Notes under the pieces: model-generated | Seen by the model: only the letters and a program-made list of their open reading frames with translations | Told to the model about the DNA's origin: nothing | The model's database searches: none | DNA from: Lepiota brunneoincarnata | Taxonomy: Eukaryota; Basidiomycota; Agaricomycetes; Agaricales; Agaricaceae | Length of the DNA: 64,000 nt | NCBI GenBank assembly: GCA_023014365.1 | Contig: JAEBUN010000038.1 | Location: 1-64,000, forward strand | Direction: 5' to 3' | Shown here: positions 28,883 to 39,943 of the stretch, one piece after another | Layout of the letters: each line of letters begins with the position of its first letter | How positions within the stretch are numbered: the stretch's first letter is position 1 | Made by a program: the position numbers and the translations under genes

Positions 28883-29851
28883 TCAGGTGCCAGCCAACTC
28901 ACATGTGGTAACATTGTGAAGGGCAGTGGTGGCATCAGTAAGGACACTGGAATCAAGGCTGCTGCCACTTGTGACTGATTGAGGAGATTCTGCAAGGATG
29001 TTGTAGCCCTGGTTGCCTGCTGCTGGGGGATTATTGGATGCAGATAATGAGAGGGTTGCTGTGTCCATGGCAACATTGAGGGCATAAGTGGCATTGGCAA
29101 GGGTGGTGGAGGTCACACTGTTACTACTTGAACTGGGAGTTTGGGAGTGAGGATTGGTGAGAGCAAGGCTGCTGTGATTGAATACATTCAAGAGACCAAG
29201 GGAGGCATCATGCAGGCAATGAGCAGCATCTGTAAGAATGGCAGAGCTCAAGCTCTGGCCAGTTGAAGAAGAAGAGGTTGAGGAGTTGGGGCCAGTCATT
29301 GACATGACATCTTCAGCTGCTATAGCCGATAGCATGGCAGCAGCATTATTGAGGGCATAAGTGGCATTTGCAAGAATGTCGGAGTCCAGGCTCCAGCCAC
29401 TTGAGCCTGACCTGAGACAATGATGTGCAAATGAGCCAGCCATGGCAGACCTGGCTTCAGGCAAGATGGGAGTTGGTGAGGGAGTGTCAAGATGGAGTGC
29501 TAATGCAGCTGCAGAAAGAAGACCATCATTGGATGAGTTGGCCAAGGACAAGGAAAGAGTCCTAAACTGTGTGTCAGGGGCATTGCAGGGAATGGGTAGT
29601 CTCAGCAAGTGTTGGAGTGCACTGGTGGTGTCCATGCAGTGAATCACAGAGGATGGAGAGGATGGCAATGGTTGGATGGGAAGGGGAGCATCTAAGGCTC
29701 CTTCATGCAGCACAGGAAGGGTAGGTTCAGCAACAACATTGCCAGCAGGCTGAGTGCTTGGCAATAAGCAAGTGAATACAGCAGATGGTGATGGGCCCAG
29801 TGCAAAAGATGATGATAGTGAATGGGGTGTGTGAGTGTCCACCTGATGCAC
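28883..29851 (-). CDS. Ser/Ala-rich repeat protein, KDZ cargo (322 codons open)
   Basis: An open minus-strand frame with no recognised domain. Its C-terminal half has four spaced copies of an about 20-residue motif of the form S(L/V)-x-S-x-(I/V/T)-L-(A/T)-(N/D)-A-(T/A)-x-(A/C)-L, for example ILANATYALNNAA, ILTDAAHCLHDAS, TLANATYALNVAM and VLTDATTALHNVT, separated by Ser/Thr/Pro-rich linkers. The N-terminal half is Pro/Ser-rich. It lies downstream of the transposase on the same strand and may be the last exon of the gene at 30267-31920. The true start is unknown. Function is not inferred. Confidence 0.45.
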   Translation of the reverse strand: MHQVDTHTPHSLSSSFALGPSPSAVFTCLLPSTQPAGNVVAEPTLPVLHEGALDAPLPIQPLPSSPSSVIHCMDTTSALQHLLRLPIPCNAPDTQFRTLSLSLANSSNDGLLSAAALALHLDTPSPTPILPEARSAMAGSFAHHCLRSGSSGWSLDSDILANATYALNNAAAMLSAIAAEDVMSMTGPNSSTSSSSTGQSLSSAILTDAAHCLHDASLGLLNVFNHSSLALTNPHSQTPSSSSNSVTSTTLANATYALNVAMDTATLSLSASNNPPAAGNQGYNILAESPQSVTSGSSLDSSVLTDATTALHNVTTCELAGT

Positions 29852-30490
29852 ACGGGAAAGGGGGAAGGCCTGAAAGTGTGCCAGTATATCATTGGAATGT
29901 AACTCAGTCTGGCCAGGTTGATTTGACAGGATAGATGATGGTTGCCATGTACCTGATGCCTGGGAGAGAAGGTGTTATGGAATCCTCTCCTTGGAAATGA
30001 CCTTGCTGGAGGGAACAATTGTACCCAGAGTGAGGGACCTTATAATTATTGTTGGCAGCATGGCACATCTGCCAGATATCATTGTTATCAAGATCCACTC
30101 CCCATGTCCATTTGAGTGATGGTTCACTCTGAAGCCACTGGTGCTCAGTGCTTAAATGTTCTCTGAATCATTCGGCCAATTCAGAATTTGTTGGGGCCTT
30201 GATTCAAGAAGGCATTGGCTTTGGCTTCACAGGTGCCAAAGTATTCTGGGTTTTGCATTGTTGAGATCATGATATGGCTGCTGTCATTGCCAAAGCTCTG
30301 GCCTTTATGCTTGAGGTGCTGGTAGCTAGTGTCACAGCTGGCAAGCTGCTCTGTGCATTGCCATTGGCTGAACCTGATTGATACCCAAGTGATGGGACTT
30401 CTATTTCCTTTAGAGTGGCCTGCTCATGAAGCTGATGAAATGCAGAGGCTTGCTGCATTATGAGGAGCTGTTTGTTCTTGGCAGAAGCCT

Positions 30491-31188
30491 TGTTATGAAC
30501 AGTCCAGACCGGGAGGAACAAGAACTATTGTTCGACTTTACAAGATGGGTACAGGAGACTACAGACCAATTACGGGCACAAGAATACGAAGACGAGGAAG
30601 GGGAATATTACACCGCCATGCAGGACCTGGCAAGAGAAGCAGGAATGGAGATAACCTTGGAGGATATATTGGAATACCCCGAGGACGAGGAAGATAACCA
30701 TGGATCAACCGACCCAACCTCCGATACGGATGGAAGCACTGAGAGAATGGAGAGCGAGAACGGAGAGGACTCCATGGAGATACAATCGGGAGAAGAAGAT
30801 TATGAGTCAGAGGAAAGCGATGGAACATCGCACAGCAGTAGCAAGAGTACTGACTCATTGTAATATAAATAACACTAGGATGCCATCAGCCAGGATGTGC
30901 ATCATGGTCAGGACTGCGCACGACCAGTAGAACAGCCAAGTAACCTATAACGAGTATATAGCACCTCGTAGGTATATAAGGCCTGTACAAGTAGAGATTA
31001 AAGCCTTAAGCTTTAATCTTGTTAACAGCGGTCGTTTACCTCTCTGCCTTAACTTGGCGTCTTCCCTCGTTATCTCATTGAGCACGATCCACTAAGCTCT
31101 ATAAGGCCAACCATCTCGGACACCTTGTAGAGTGATTGAAGGCCGTCTCCAGTTATCCTCGGATACAGAAGGAGCACGGATCATAACA
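30491..31188 (+). repeat. LTR-B copy 2 (698 bp), young, with an internal reading frame
   Basis: Runs TGTTATGAAC to GATCATAACA between AGCCT duplications (30486-30490 and 31189-31193). It contains TATATAAGG (30970-30978) and TTAAAGCC about 30 bases later, which looks like an LTR promoter and transcript start. It is still CpG-rich, unlike the copy at 24361-25056, so the insertion is recent. The first 370 bp are an open reading frame. With TG...CA ends and a 5-bp duplication it is best read as a solo LTR; a short stand-alone element is the alternative. Confidence 0.82.
30495..30863 (+). CDS. Acidic 122-aa protein encoded inside LTR-B
   Basis: The ATG is at bases 5-7 of the repeat and the stop TAA at 30861-30863. 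The protein is strongly acidic, with a helical N-terminal part (LLFDFTRWVQETTDQLRAQE) and a Glu/Asp/Ser tail. The decayed copy at 24689-25052 keeps the same frame over most of its length, including TRW and the SDTDG motif, which suggests past selection. No transcription start lies upstream inside the repeat, so it would depend on a flanking or internal retroelement promoter. I do not recognise a family. Confidence 0.5.
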   Translation: MNSPDREEQELLFDFTRWVQETTDQLRAQEYEDEEGEYYTAMQDLAREAGMEITLEDILEYPEDEEDNHGSTDPTSDTDGSTERMESENGEDSMEIQSGEEDYESEESDGTSHSSSKSTDSL

Positions 31189-32012
31189 AGCCTTGGCAGT
31201 CTGTATCTTTATTTGGAGGCTATGTAACTGATGGAGTGCATCCATGGCAGCACCACAGTACATTTTGCATCTGGGGCACCCTTTGTCGAGGTAGGGTTTG
31301 GGTGCAAATGGGCGCTTATCTGAGGTGGAATAGGAGGAGGCCACAGCATAGCTCAACTGCATCACTTTGTAATGATGCTCCAGGCATTCAGTCACATTTG
31401 TAACATTAATAAAATCATCCTCACTCAGCACTGTGTTACATTCCCACCAATCAGCAATGTAGCTTGGGGCAGTGCCAGTTGGGTGGCTTGGATGATTTCT
31501 GGCATCAAGGGAGAGAAGCATAGCCAGATCTAGCACATTTTCAGTGTGTGGGTCTAGGTGGTGCTGGGCCAGGTATTGTGTAACCAGTGGCATGTTCAGC
31601 AATCGGCCACTTGCTGTGGCCAAGCCAACAGCAATCATTGAGAAATGCTATGTAACATCACGTCAAATGGCAACAATTGGAATGAGCTGAGAAAATGTCA
31701 ATCATCACACACATACCAGTTCTTTTTCTATGCCTTCAGTAATCCATGCTTCCTTCTCACCAGTAGAATGTTGGATGGCAAGTAATATTGCAAGGAGCCA
31801 CAAGTCACAATAGGATACAATCTCTTGTGATGATGGGACAGAGTCAGATTCATTGCTTGGGGCACATGAAGAAGTTTGCTGCATTGTGTGGTTGAAAAAT
31901 TTGGCAAAGGTCAAGATCACTTGGTTGATAAGAGAAAGATCAATTGATCATGTGATGAATCATAATCTGTATATATATATCTATTCAGTAGCTGTAATAA
32001 GTATCCCAAACA

Positions 32013-35000
32013 TCATTGTGTGGGATGATCGGCAATATCTAGCACCTGACTAAATGAAGAATTGGCATGAGCCGCCATTTTGCCCCACATTGCTGCTTTT
32101 CAGGCTGCATATGCTGCTAGACCAGCAGGTTCAGCATCACTACTGTCCTGTTCAATCCACATGTTCTGTAGATTAAGGAAGTACCTGACTGTCCACTGCA
32201 TTTCATATTGAACCATAATAAATTCTTCCTCCTACCGTTGCTTCTGTGCCCATGCATGAAGCCAATGTACATTGGACTGGGAAGGTGTGTCAGCATTCTG
32301 CTCTAGGGAATGACCAGGTTGTGTGGGCAGAGTTATGGACTTACATTCCTTTAGTGCATCAGGTGAAGACTTATTGTCTCTGGCAAAGTGTGATTGCCAT
32401 ATCCATGAAAGGTAGACTGCAGTTGATCCCAGCTCATTTGTGTTAAGTAGGGCAGTGCTGCACTGTACATCAGCTCTGGCCAATGGCTGAAACTGGGCCA
32501 ACACCAAGGCATCAGCACACAAGCAAATCATTGCTGCCCAGCACTTTGAATATACGTGGCAATGAAATGCAATTTGATTATTGAGCGCAATGATGGCTGT
32601 GTGACTTTGCAGTTGAATTGGCTTGCAGCCAGCCACCTGTAATATGTGGGAGTATTGAAATGACTTTTTGGCAATTGTGGTGCAAAGGCTTTCCAGATGA
32701 TGCAGGGCTTGGGATTGGTACAGGGATAATTCCACGGAACATAGTTTTGCATTAGGGGATTCAAATGTGGATGGCATGCTAATCGGCTGCCTTTCCAGTG
32801 GGGTGCCATTCACCAATGAGTCAGGTGCGTTGGGGTTTGCTGGCTGTGTGGCAACACTATCAGCATTGTCATCCAAGGCATCAAATACATCCCAGACATC
32901 AATGTCATTGGCAGGAATCATACTGCCTTGTGTTATACCCAGATGCTGTTGCCTTGTCACAAGCCTGGCAAACTCATCTGTCAATGCCTGTTGCAGTCAT
33001 TTTGCAAGGTCCTCCTGAGCCAGGTTCATTGGCCCTTGGAGGGTCCCTCTAAGCTCAACTCTGCCATGTGTGTTAGCAGTTATTTTCTTTGCAACATAAA
33101 TAATGTGAGAAATACAAACTGGTGTTCTTCAGCATCAATTACTGACTGGATCCACTCCTCTGTTGGGGTGTATTCTGCTGGGGGTAGAGTTCCCTGGCCT
33201 CCATTGCCATCTTGTGCAGCCAAGATATCCATTGCTTTCAGTGAGCCTATTTGGCAGGCCTCAGCATGCAGAATTGCCACTATCCATTGCTCTACATCCT
33301 GATTGTGTATACCTTTGCTCAATGAACTGAAATATTCTGTTGTGTCCTTCACCATTGCATTTGCCTGGATATATCATGCACATAATGCCATTGCTGTTCA
33401 ACAGAGGCTTAAGGCATGCATGGCATCAGCAGACTGGCAAGGTAGACTTACTAATGTTCAGCATTTTCTTGTGGTTTGAATCACTGGCATGATCATCAAG
33501 TGTCTCGGTATGGTTTGCCAAGGTTGCTGTATGAACAGTTGGTGAAATGGAATTTAAGGATGACCATAAAGATTCTAGAATTTCACCAGCCACTACACCA
33601 CTGCCAGGGATGAAGGACGGCACATACCAGAAAAAGCACTCCTGTCTATGGCCATGCACATGAAAGAGACCAATGGCTCAGTCAATGACCAGATCATTCA
33701 GGAGATGATGGCCAATTCTTTTTTGGAGATGAACCAAATATTAGCAGGCAATATCATAAATCAACATGGCACCTTGCTCTAAATCAAGGTGGGTCGTTTC
33801 CAGAGATTGCAAAAAGACCCAGTCTATGTTCTTTTGCTGCTCCCCCCCAAACAAGTCAGCAATTGCATTTGGTGCAAAGCATCCATGCCGAGCACAAGCT
33901 ATGGCTACTATACCAGTAACATCACAGGCTTTGGAACTAGCCATTGCAAGTTTGATAGCACAAAAGTGGTTCTCACATGGTGCCTTCTGTATTCAGATCA
34001 CAAATAAATGTTTTTGAGGATATGGAAGTACTGCTGGTGAACATACTGTGGACATCTCAATTGCATCTCTCAGGAAGCTGTGATACCGTGCACATGTGGT
34101 AAACATGCTGCCTCCTTGAGACAGCCAAATATCAGAAGTGCCATGGTTTTGCCAAATGTGGTCTGCCTTGAAATTGCTGTCAGCAACAAAGAAATGCCAG
34201 TAAGCCCACCTCCAGACTGCAATCAATATGACATGCAGGACAAAATAGACAAATCTTGACTAACCTGTTTGAATCATCTTTCCAATTAGGAGGCAGATTA
34301 ATGCCAGGCTGGGGGCATGCTGGACAAAAGTTTACAAGCAATCTGGCACTTGTTGGACTTCCTTTCGATGGACTCTGCCCATAGCCTGCCCACTTTCTCT
34401 TTTTTAACCAGTGCCACAACTGTGCCATTCACAGCAGTTCCTGATACAAGTTCGACACTTTGCCAGGTGCCATGGGGGCAGTAAGCCGGCAAAGCTTCTG
34501 GAAGTATTGATATGCTGAGGCCTTGCATTCCAAATTCTCAAGTTGACAATCATCAAGAACATCCGCCATGAACACAGTGCAGTATCGTGTGAATGTGGCT
34601 GGCACTAGATGGCAATACATCAAATTGGCAATAACATCCTCTCTCCTCTGGCAGGTACAAGTCACCAAGGCAATATGGTGTATATCATTTGTGTGTATAA
34701 GCTGCACATATTGATTGCCAAGTGCATCAGGTCAGGGGACAAAGTCCTGTTTGCTTTGAGCTGGGTCCTGCAGCTTTCTGGAAAACTCCCCCATTTGCAT
34801 TTCATCCATTCCCATTGTGGCCTCATCAGCAATGCCACCTTCATCTGAGCTGCATAACCCTTCCTCAATTTCAGGATTGGCCTGGGTATTGCTGAGTGGA
34901 AAAGTATTATGGTCCGGCTCAGCATTATGAGCTGGAGGCCAACTGTTGGACAGGACAGTGTTTCTGCTCACTGTTCCCGCATGCAATGTTTCTTGCTCAG

Positions 35001-35757
35001 CATGATCCTTCAGCTCCTGACCCACCTCAAGCATGTCTATGTGATTTTTCAGTATAGGACACAGGTCTCCTCCACCATCATTGTGTGGCACCATCATATA
35101 TGTTCCAACCTCCCACACACTAGCTGAGGAAAAGAACTGCCCAGTCCACTGCTCCAGCTTGTGCAGAGGAACACCAAAATGGGAGTGCCTCATGCACATC
35201 TGGCAAAGCACCTTGGCTCCAAAACAATCTTGGCATCACCAAATTGCCTGTTGCTCCTCAGTGCAGTTGCAACACTTGCCATTGCCAGGCAATGCTTCGT
35301 GGGCAAGGAGTGCCGCCATTAGACCATTGGCATGTTTGACAAACTCTTCCATCCAGTGTTGTTGCTGCAGGGGTTAGACTTCCTCCTTCTCATGACGATT
35401 GTAAGCAAATTGACTTACTTTATTCAACCTCGGTTTGTTCTTCTCTTCAATATCAAACTCATCACTATTATCATAGCACAGAAACCCACCATCCATTGTT
35501 ACATCATCATCATCATCATCATCATCATCCCTCCCACATTTGGAACCCAACTTGTCTACTATTCCTCATGTGGCTGTCTTAGCTGAGAGTGGAACTTCAT
35601 TTCCTTGCCAATCCTTTCCTGTTTGTTTTGTGCCTGACCCAGACTGGAGTGGGACCTTAATTTTAGTTGCCACTGGTCCATGCAGTGTCTCCACAGTTAT
35701 TTCTTTGTATGTCCAAAATTCAAGTCATTTCATCAGCAGCCCAAATGACCCATCCAT
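32013..35757 (-). pseudogene. KDZ transposase with CxC-type zinc cluster, decayed
   Basis: DNA transposase of the KDZ superfamily. An N-terminal exon (ATG at 35757) contains an Asp10 run coded by (GAT)n at about 35502-35531, then an intron (about 35426-35378). The next exon has the cysteine cluster (CCNCTEEQQAIW-stop-CQDCF, CQMC, H..H), then CTCQRR and LVPATF, FCPACPQPGINLP (near 34310), the catalytic core with ADSNFKADH (near 34170), CARHG (near 33890), LIYDIAC (33741) and GEILESLW (near 33560). The C-terminal tail AAYAAWKAAMW is near 32110. Stops at 35236-35238 (CGA to TGA in the zinc cluster) and elsewhere, plus frame changes, make it inactive as read, although some gaps are introns. It would cut and insert the whole 20-kb element. 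Confidence 0.78.
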
Positions 35758-35935
35758 CCTGTTTCCCTCGCTTGCATTTCTGCAACATTTTCTGAGGCAC
35801 AACCAGGTAATCCATAGGATCCAAAGAAGGCAATCTTGTTGGTATTGGGCAAAGGCAAGTGCACATGTGCTCAGCATGGCAGTAAAAATCAACTTTGGTC
35901 CCTCATGGCCCTTGTTCTTACTGTATCCAATCACC

Positions 35936-37783
35936 ATGCAGACTGTCAAGAAAGCAAGGAAGCCCAGAGCCAACTGCCAATATCCTCCTGCAGAATGGGG
36001 ATTCATTCAAAAATACAAAGAGAATTACCACAAGCAAACTATGCTGGAACAGTGAGGGATTATTTTCAGATCACAAATTCTTCCTGATATCTTCAACTAC
36101 TGGACACATAACAGAGAGATCCCATTGGCAGAGGATGAGATGGAAAAGCATGTCAAGGTATGCAGTAATGGAATACCTTTCTGGCAAATGGTTCTGAAGA
36201 TAGTTAACCAGGCATTGGGAAAGTGGCTTGCAAACAATTGGCATCCTTATGCTTCCAACAGAACAATAAAACCTGGGATCACAATGAACCAAAATCAAGC
36301 TGTCTGGAAGACACAGAAGGTAGCAGTTGAAGATGAGATGAAAGCAATCTTGAACATCAATGAACTCAGACCAGGATCAAAGGATTACTTTCAAACTTAT
36401 ACCAAGGCAGCCAAGCATGTGTATGAATGCATGGACAAATTGGAAAAGGGGGCAATCACAGCATATGTCACATCATACAAGACCAACAGCAATGAGCCTA
36501 AGATAAGAAGACAGTACGTACTAGAAATTACTGTTCAAGGACCTCAACTTATGAATATCTAGGATTGCAACTGTGCAAGCACAACAGTGTATGAAGGAAT
36601 GGTCAAGGAAATGCTGGTTGGAGATGGGAGTTGTCACTATGACATTTTTTGGATTTCTGGACACAGATGGACAGATGATGATTGGTGTGTGAGTGGCCAA
36701 CATATGTCAGAAATCCTATGGACAATAAGAGAAACTGTTTTCAGTTTTGATGAGATGGCATTAACTATGGGTGTTGCAGCAGAGACATTCATGAAGGTGT
36801 ACAAGAGCCCTGTGGAAAAGATGCAAAATGAGTTTGCCTCATATGTTGGGATGCTGCATTGGCAAAAGGACCAATTGCTACAGTTGCCAGGGAACTGCGG
36901 CAAGCATGGCAATCCCATCATTCAAACTGACTGGGAGGGGATTTCCCATCATTAACAACTATCACAATCAATGAATTGAAGAAGCATGTGCTTGAGGAGA
37001 TGATGCGGACTTATCTCACAACCCACTACAGTATGTTTTTCATTCCTTGCTCAAATGCTGGCAAACTTATGAAGACTTGTAGAATTGGCCTCAGCACAGA
37101 GGGCAAGGCATGTGCCATTCAAAATGCTGGAGAAATATCAGCTGAAGTTGGTACAACATAAATTTATCCCTCAGAACTTCAAAATATGTGACCCACGGAA
37201 TATGCCAAAGCTTCAAATTCAGCAGTTTTTTGAACATATCATTGGACGGCAAATGATGCATGGTGCTGAAGCTGCATTCCGGTTCCAGGCCTATTACCAA
37301 AATGGAGAATTTCATGCCACAAATTATCCAGGGACTATGAGCTCATTACCAGCCATTACAAGGAATGTTGAGTCAAGGCAATACAGACAACAAAATGCAG
37401 CAAAGGCTGAGTCCACTGACCCAGTAACTGGCGATCAGCCTATACAGGAGCTTTCAGCAGACAGCCACCAGCTTACAAATCCAGATGGGAATCGCAGCCT
37501 TACATCAGGCTGGCATCAATCAGCAGACAACATAGATTCCGGCATGGTCATTGTCAATCAGCCTTCAATGAATACATTGATCGCAAATGGCTTCCCACCA
37601 ATCATTCCCTCAAATGGTCCCAGTAATGGTGAACCAACATATGCCATGCCAGTATTGTCAATACTTCAGCATGTGCTGCATTTGCAGTCACAGTGTACCC
37701 TGCCTGGGCTTGCTCAAAGTCACCTGGCAAGAGTCCTGGTAAAATGTGGATTACTTTACATGATTGAAAACGAAGTTTGTTAA
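35936..37783 (+). pseudogene. Unknown KDZ cargo gene, plus strand
   Basis: Divergent from the transposase, with 178 bp between start codons. One frame runs from 35936 to 36955 with two stops (TGA 36053-36055, TAG 36560-36562), shifts at a G-run near 36930, and shifts back near 37115 to end at 37783. Visible segments are a basic start (KKARKPRANCQYPPAEWGF), a helical region with YFQTYTKAAKHVYECM, and a Ser/Gln-rich tail. The layout resembles a replication- or adaptor-type accessory gene, but no domain is recognised. No TET/JBP dioxygenase motif, known from other KDZ elements, is seen. Confidence 0.5.
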
Positions 37784-39943
37784 CAAGTTCACTAATTCCA
37801 ACTTTATAAGTTTGTGGGGGAGAGGTTGTTGCAGATCTCCAGAAATATATTCAATTCTAATGTTTTTAGGGTCTTGGTAAGTTATTCTCTTAGTCTCCAA
37901 CTAGACAGACAGTTGTCCTATCTGAATACAATGGGAACTTTGACAGTCATTACTATATAATATGTTAACTAATATCTTCACAATTCAATAAGTCAGGCAA
38001 AATGCAAGCTTTCGCAATCAGTGAACCTCCATAGACCTAGCAGACAACATGTTCTAATGGGCCCTAGCATACTACATCCTTTTCTCTTGACAATACTATA
38101 AATTTACACTACCCAGCAAGACAGGCTTTTGACAAGCTCCTGCAGTAAGTGTCTTTAAGCTAGTAAGGCCTAGTGGACAGCATTATCTAATGGGCCCTAG
38201 CACACTACAGCTTCTGAACAATGCAATAAAACTTTATACTACTCAGTGAGACAGGCTTCTTGCAAGCTCCTGCAGTAAGTATCTTTAAACTAGATAGACC
38301 TAGTGGACAGTGTTTTCAACAGGCCCTAGTGTACTATGTTCGCTTCTCAATTAAACAGCTCTACAATTCAATGGTATACTTCTGAGGCAAGGCCTCTAAG
38401 AGGAACCCAAAGAAACGGAAGTTAGTGAACTTTCTACTTAAGAACAGAAGAGTCATAGCAGCTTGTATTCAGTTCTTGAGTCAAGCAGAAGGGTCTGTCA
38501 ATATCTCAATCATTTCAAAGGGTCTGGTTTTAAAGAGTATAACTCTTTAAGTCTCTGGTGGTCTATGACCAAAGAAAATTGCATAAAATTGCATTATATT
38601 CCTATCCTAATCAACCATACAATCAGGGGGGGGGGAAATAGGCAAGTGGTTTCTTGTCTCCCATGTAATTTACAGACAAGTTTTTATAACAATATACAAT
38701 TGACTTATGGGTATACCTGAAACAAGCCTTCAGCTTCATCATTTTATTGTCTCCTCATAATTTAGGAGCATCATTCTAGGAGTTCCAATATCAGCGACAT
38801 AATTCACTCTCAGGAACTTGCTCCCTAAGTGCCTGGTTATTTATATCACAGCCAGTTGGGTTAGCAAGTTTCCTTGCTAACTCTTATCTAAGGGTTTTTA
38901 TCTTTTTCTTGGATTCTCCACACCCTGGGTTCTTAACCCTAATGTCCTAAAAGTTCACTTCCATAGCCTTCAGGCAGTAAACTAATATTAGAATTTAATT
39001 AGCTTGTTTCATTCTTATCAATCTTTATTTTCTAGTCCATCATTTCTGGTCTCTTTTGTTACTATGAGGGAGCATCTGTCCCTGAGTACCCTCTTGGATA
39101 CCCCCATCCAATCTTTTATCTTTCAATACCATCAGAGCTGTTCCAAGGGGACATTCTTGTCAGGGCATTAGCTAATCCCTACATTCTTTTGTCAAGATTC
39201 ACTCCTGGACCTGTTATTATGACTAGGTACCATCTGGATGACATAGGTGTCGCAACTCGTCCACTTTCTAGAGTTTCTAGAGCAGAGGTGAGGAAATGGG
39301 TCTTTTGTGCAGTCATGAGTATCTTAACTAATATCTTAGTTAACACAGTATTGGATACAATGCTTGGGTACATTCATACCAGAGTCATTCTTCCATAGCC
39401 TTATCACTAATAAGTTAGTTAACATCACTTTTACTTGTCTGGGTGTTCTGGTTCTGTTTCTGAGATGTCTGCCTTCGCATATTTTAGATAGTATTCTAAA
39501 TCTCTCGCACCCAGTGTCTGACCATGGCCATATACTGATATTATTTGGTAATGGAGAGTTAGTTACTTTATTAGCTAGTGATTTCACAAATGAAATGATT
39601 TTGTGGTGCAACACCAGCAGGTCCAGGGTACCAGCCATTACTGGCCATTGACCCCACTTTGATGCCACCTGTTGAAATTGATCCAGGTATGTTCACCACT
39701 GCATACCCAGAATACCTACTAACAATATACCATATCTATAGCCTCAATGCAGCAGTGGCACTCTCAGGAGCAACAACACAATAAGTGATGTAACGGAGAG
39801 GGTATATCAGTTGTAAAGTAACTTGGCTAGCTGGCAAATGAGGGAAGACAAAGCAATATATTTGGAAAATTAAGTCCAAAAAAACAAAAATCCCAAGAAA
39901 GATACACAATAATAGCTGATAAATACAATGTGATAGCTAGATC
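37784..39943. other. 2.2 kb inside the KDZ element without recognised gene
   Basis: Holds a tandem repeat (38036-38370) and short AT-rich open frames. Weak open frames at 39189-39398 and 39364-39651 overlap in different phases and show no known motif. I see no transposon ends here. Confidence 0.45.
38036..38370. repeat. Tandem repeat, about 130-133 bp unit, 2.5 copies
   Basis: Units begin at CCTAG 38036, 38169 and 38299. Each contains a segment like TAATGGGCCCTAGCA and a segment like AAGCTCCTGCAGTAAGT. The copies are diverged by about 15-20% by eye. Confidence 0.7.

Larger units (their letters stand above)
30267..31920 (-). pseudogene. Unknown KDZ cargo gene, split by LTR-B
   Basis: Open minus-strand segments at 31920-31705 and 31638-31194 continue, beyond the LTR-B insert, at 30490-30267 in the same frame (QIKIQTAKA joining SAKNKQLLIMQQ when the insert and one AGCCT are ignored). 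Features are a Cys pair (CPRCKMYC) and a helical tail. It starts about 90 bp after the transposase stop, on the same strand. I do not recognise the family. It may continue into 28883-29851. The young LTR-B insertion inactivates it. Confidence 0.5.

Noticed and set aside
35502..35531. (ATC)n microsatellite as a neutral repeat
   Set aside because: On the minus strand it codes the Asp run of the transposase N-terminus, in frame with the sequence on both sides.
35540..36055. 171-codon plus-strand frame over the KDZ transposase start
   Set aside because: Its first half is antisense to the acidic N-terminal exon of the transposase; only the part from 35936 on belongs to a plausible gene.
36125..37200. 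TET/JBP dioxygenase, often found with KDZ elements
   Set aside because: No H-x-D motif or distal His/Arg pattern was seen in any frame of the cargo genes.
39189..39651. Two overlapping plus-strand frames in the KDZ middle region
   Set aside because: They are in different phases, short, and show no recognisable motif.
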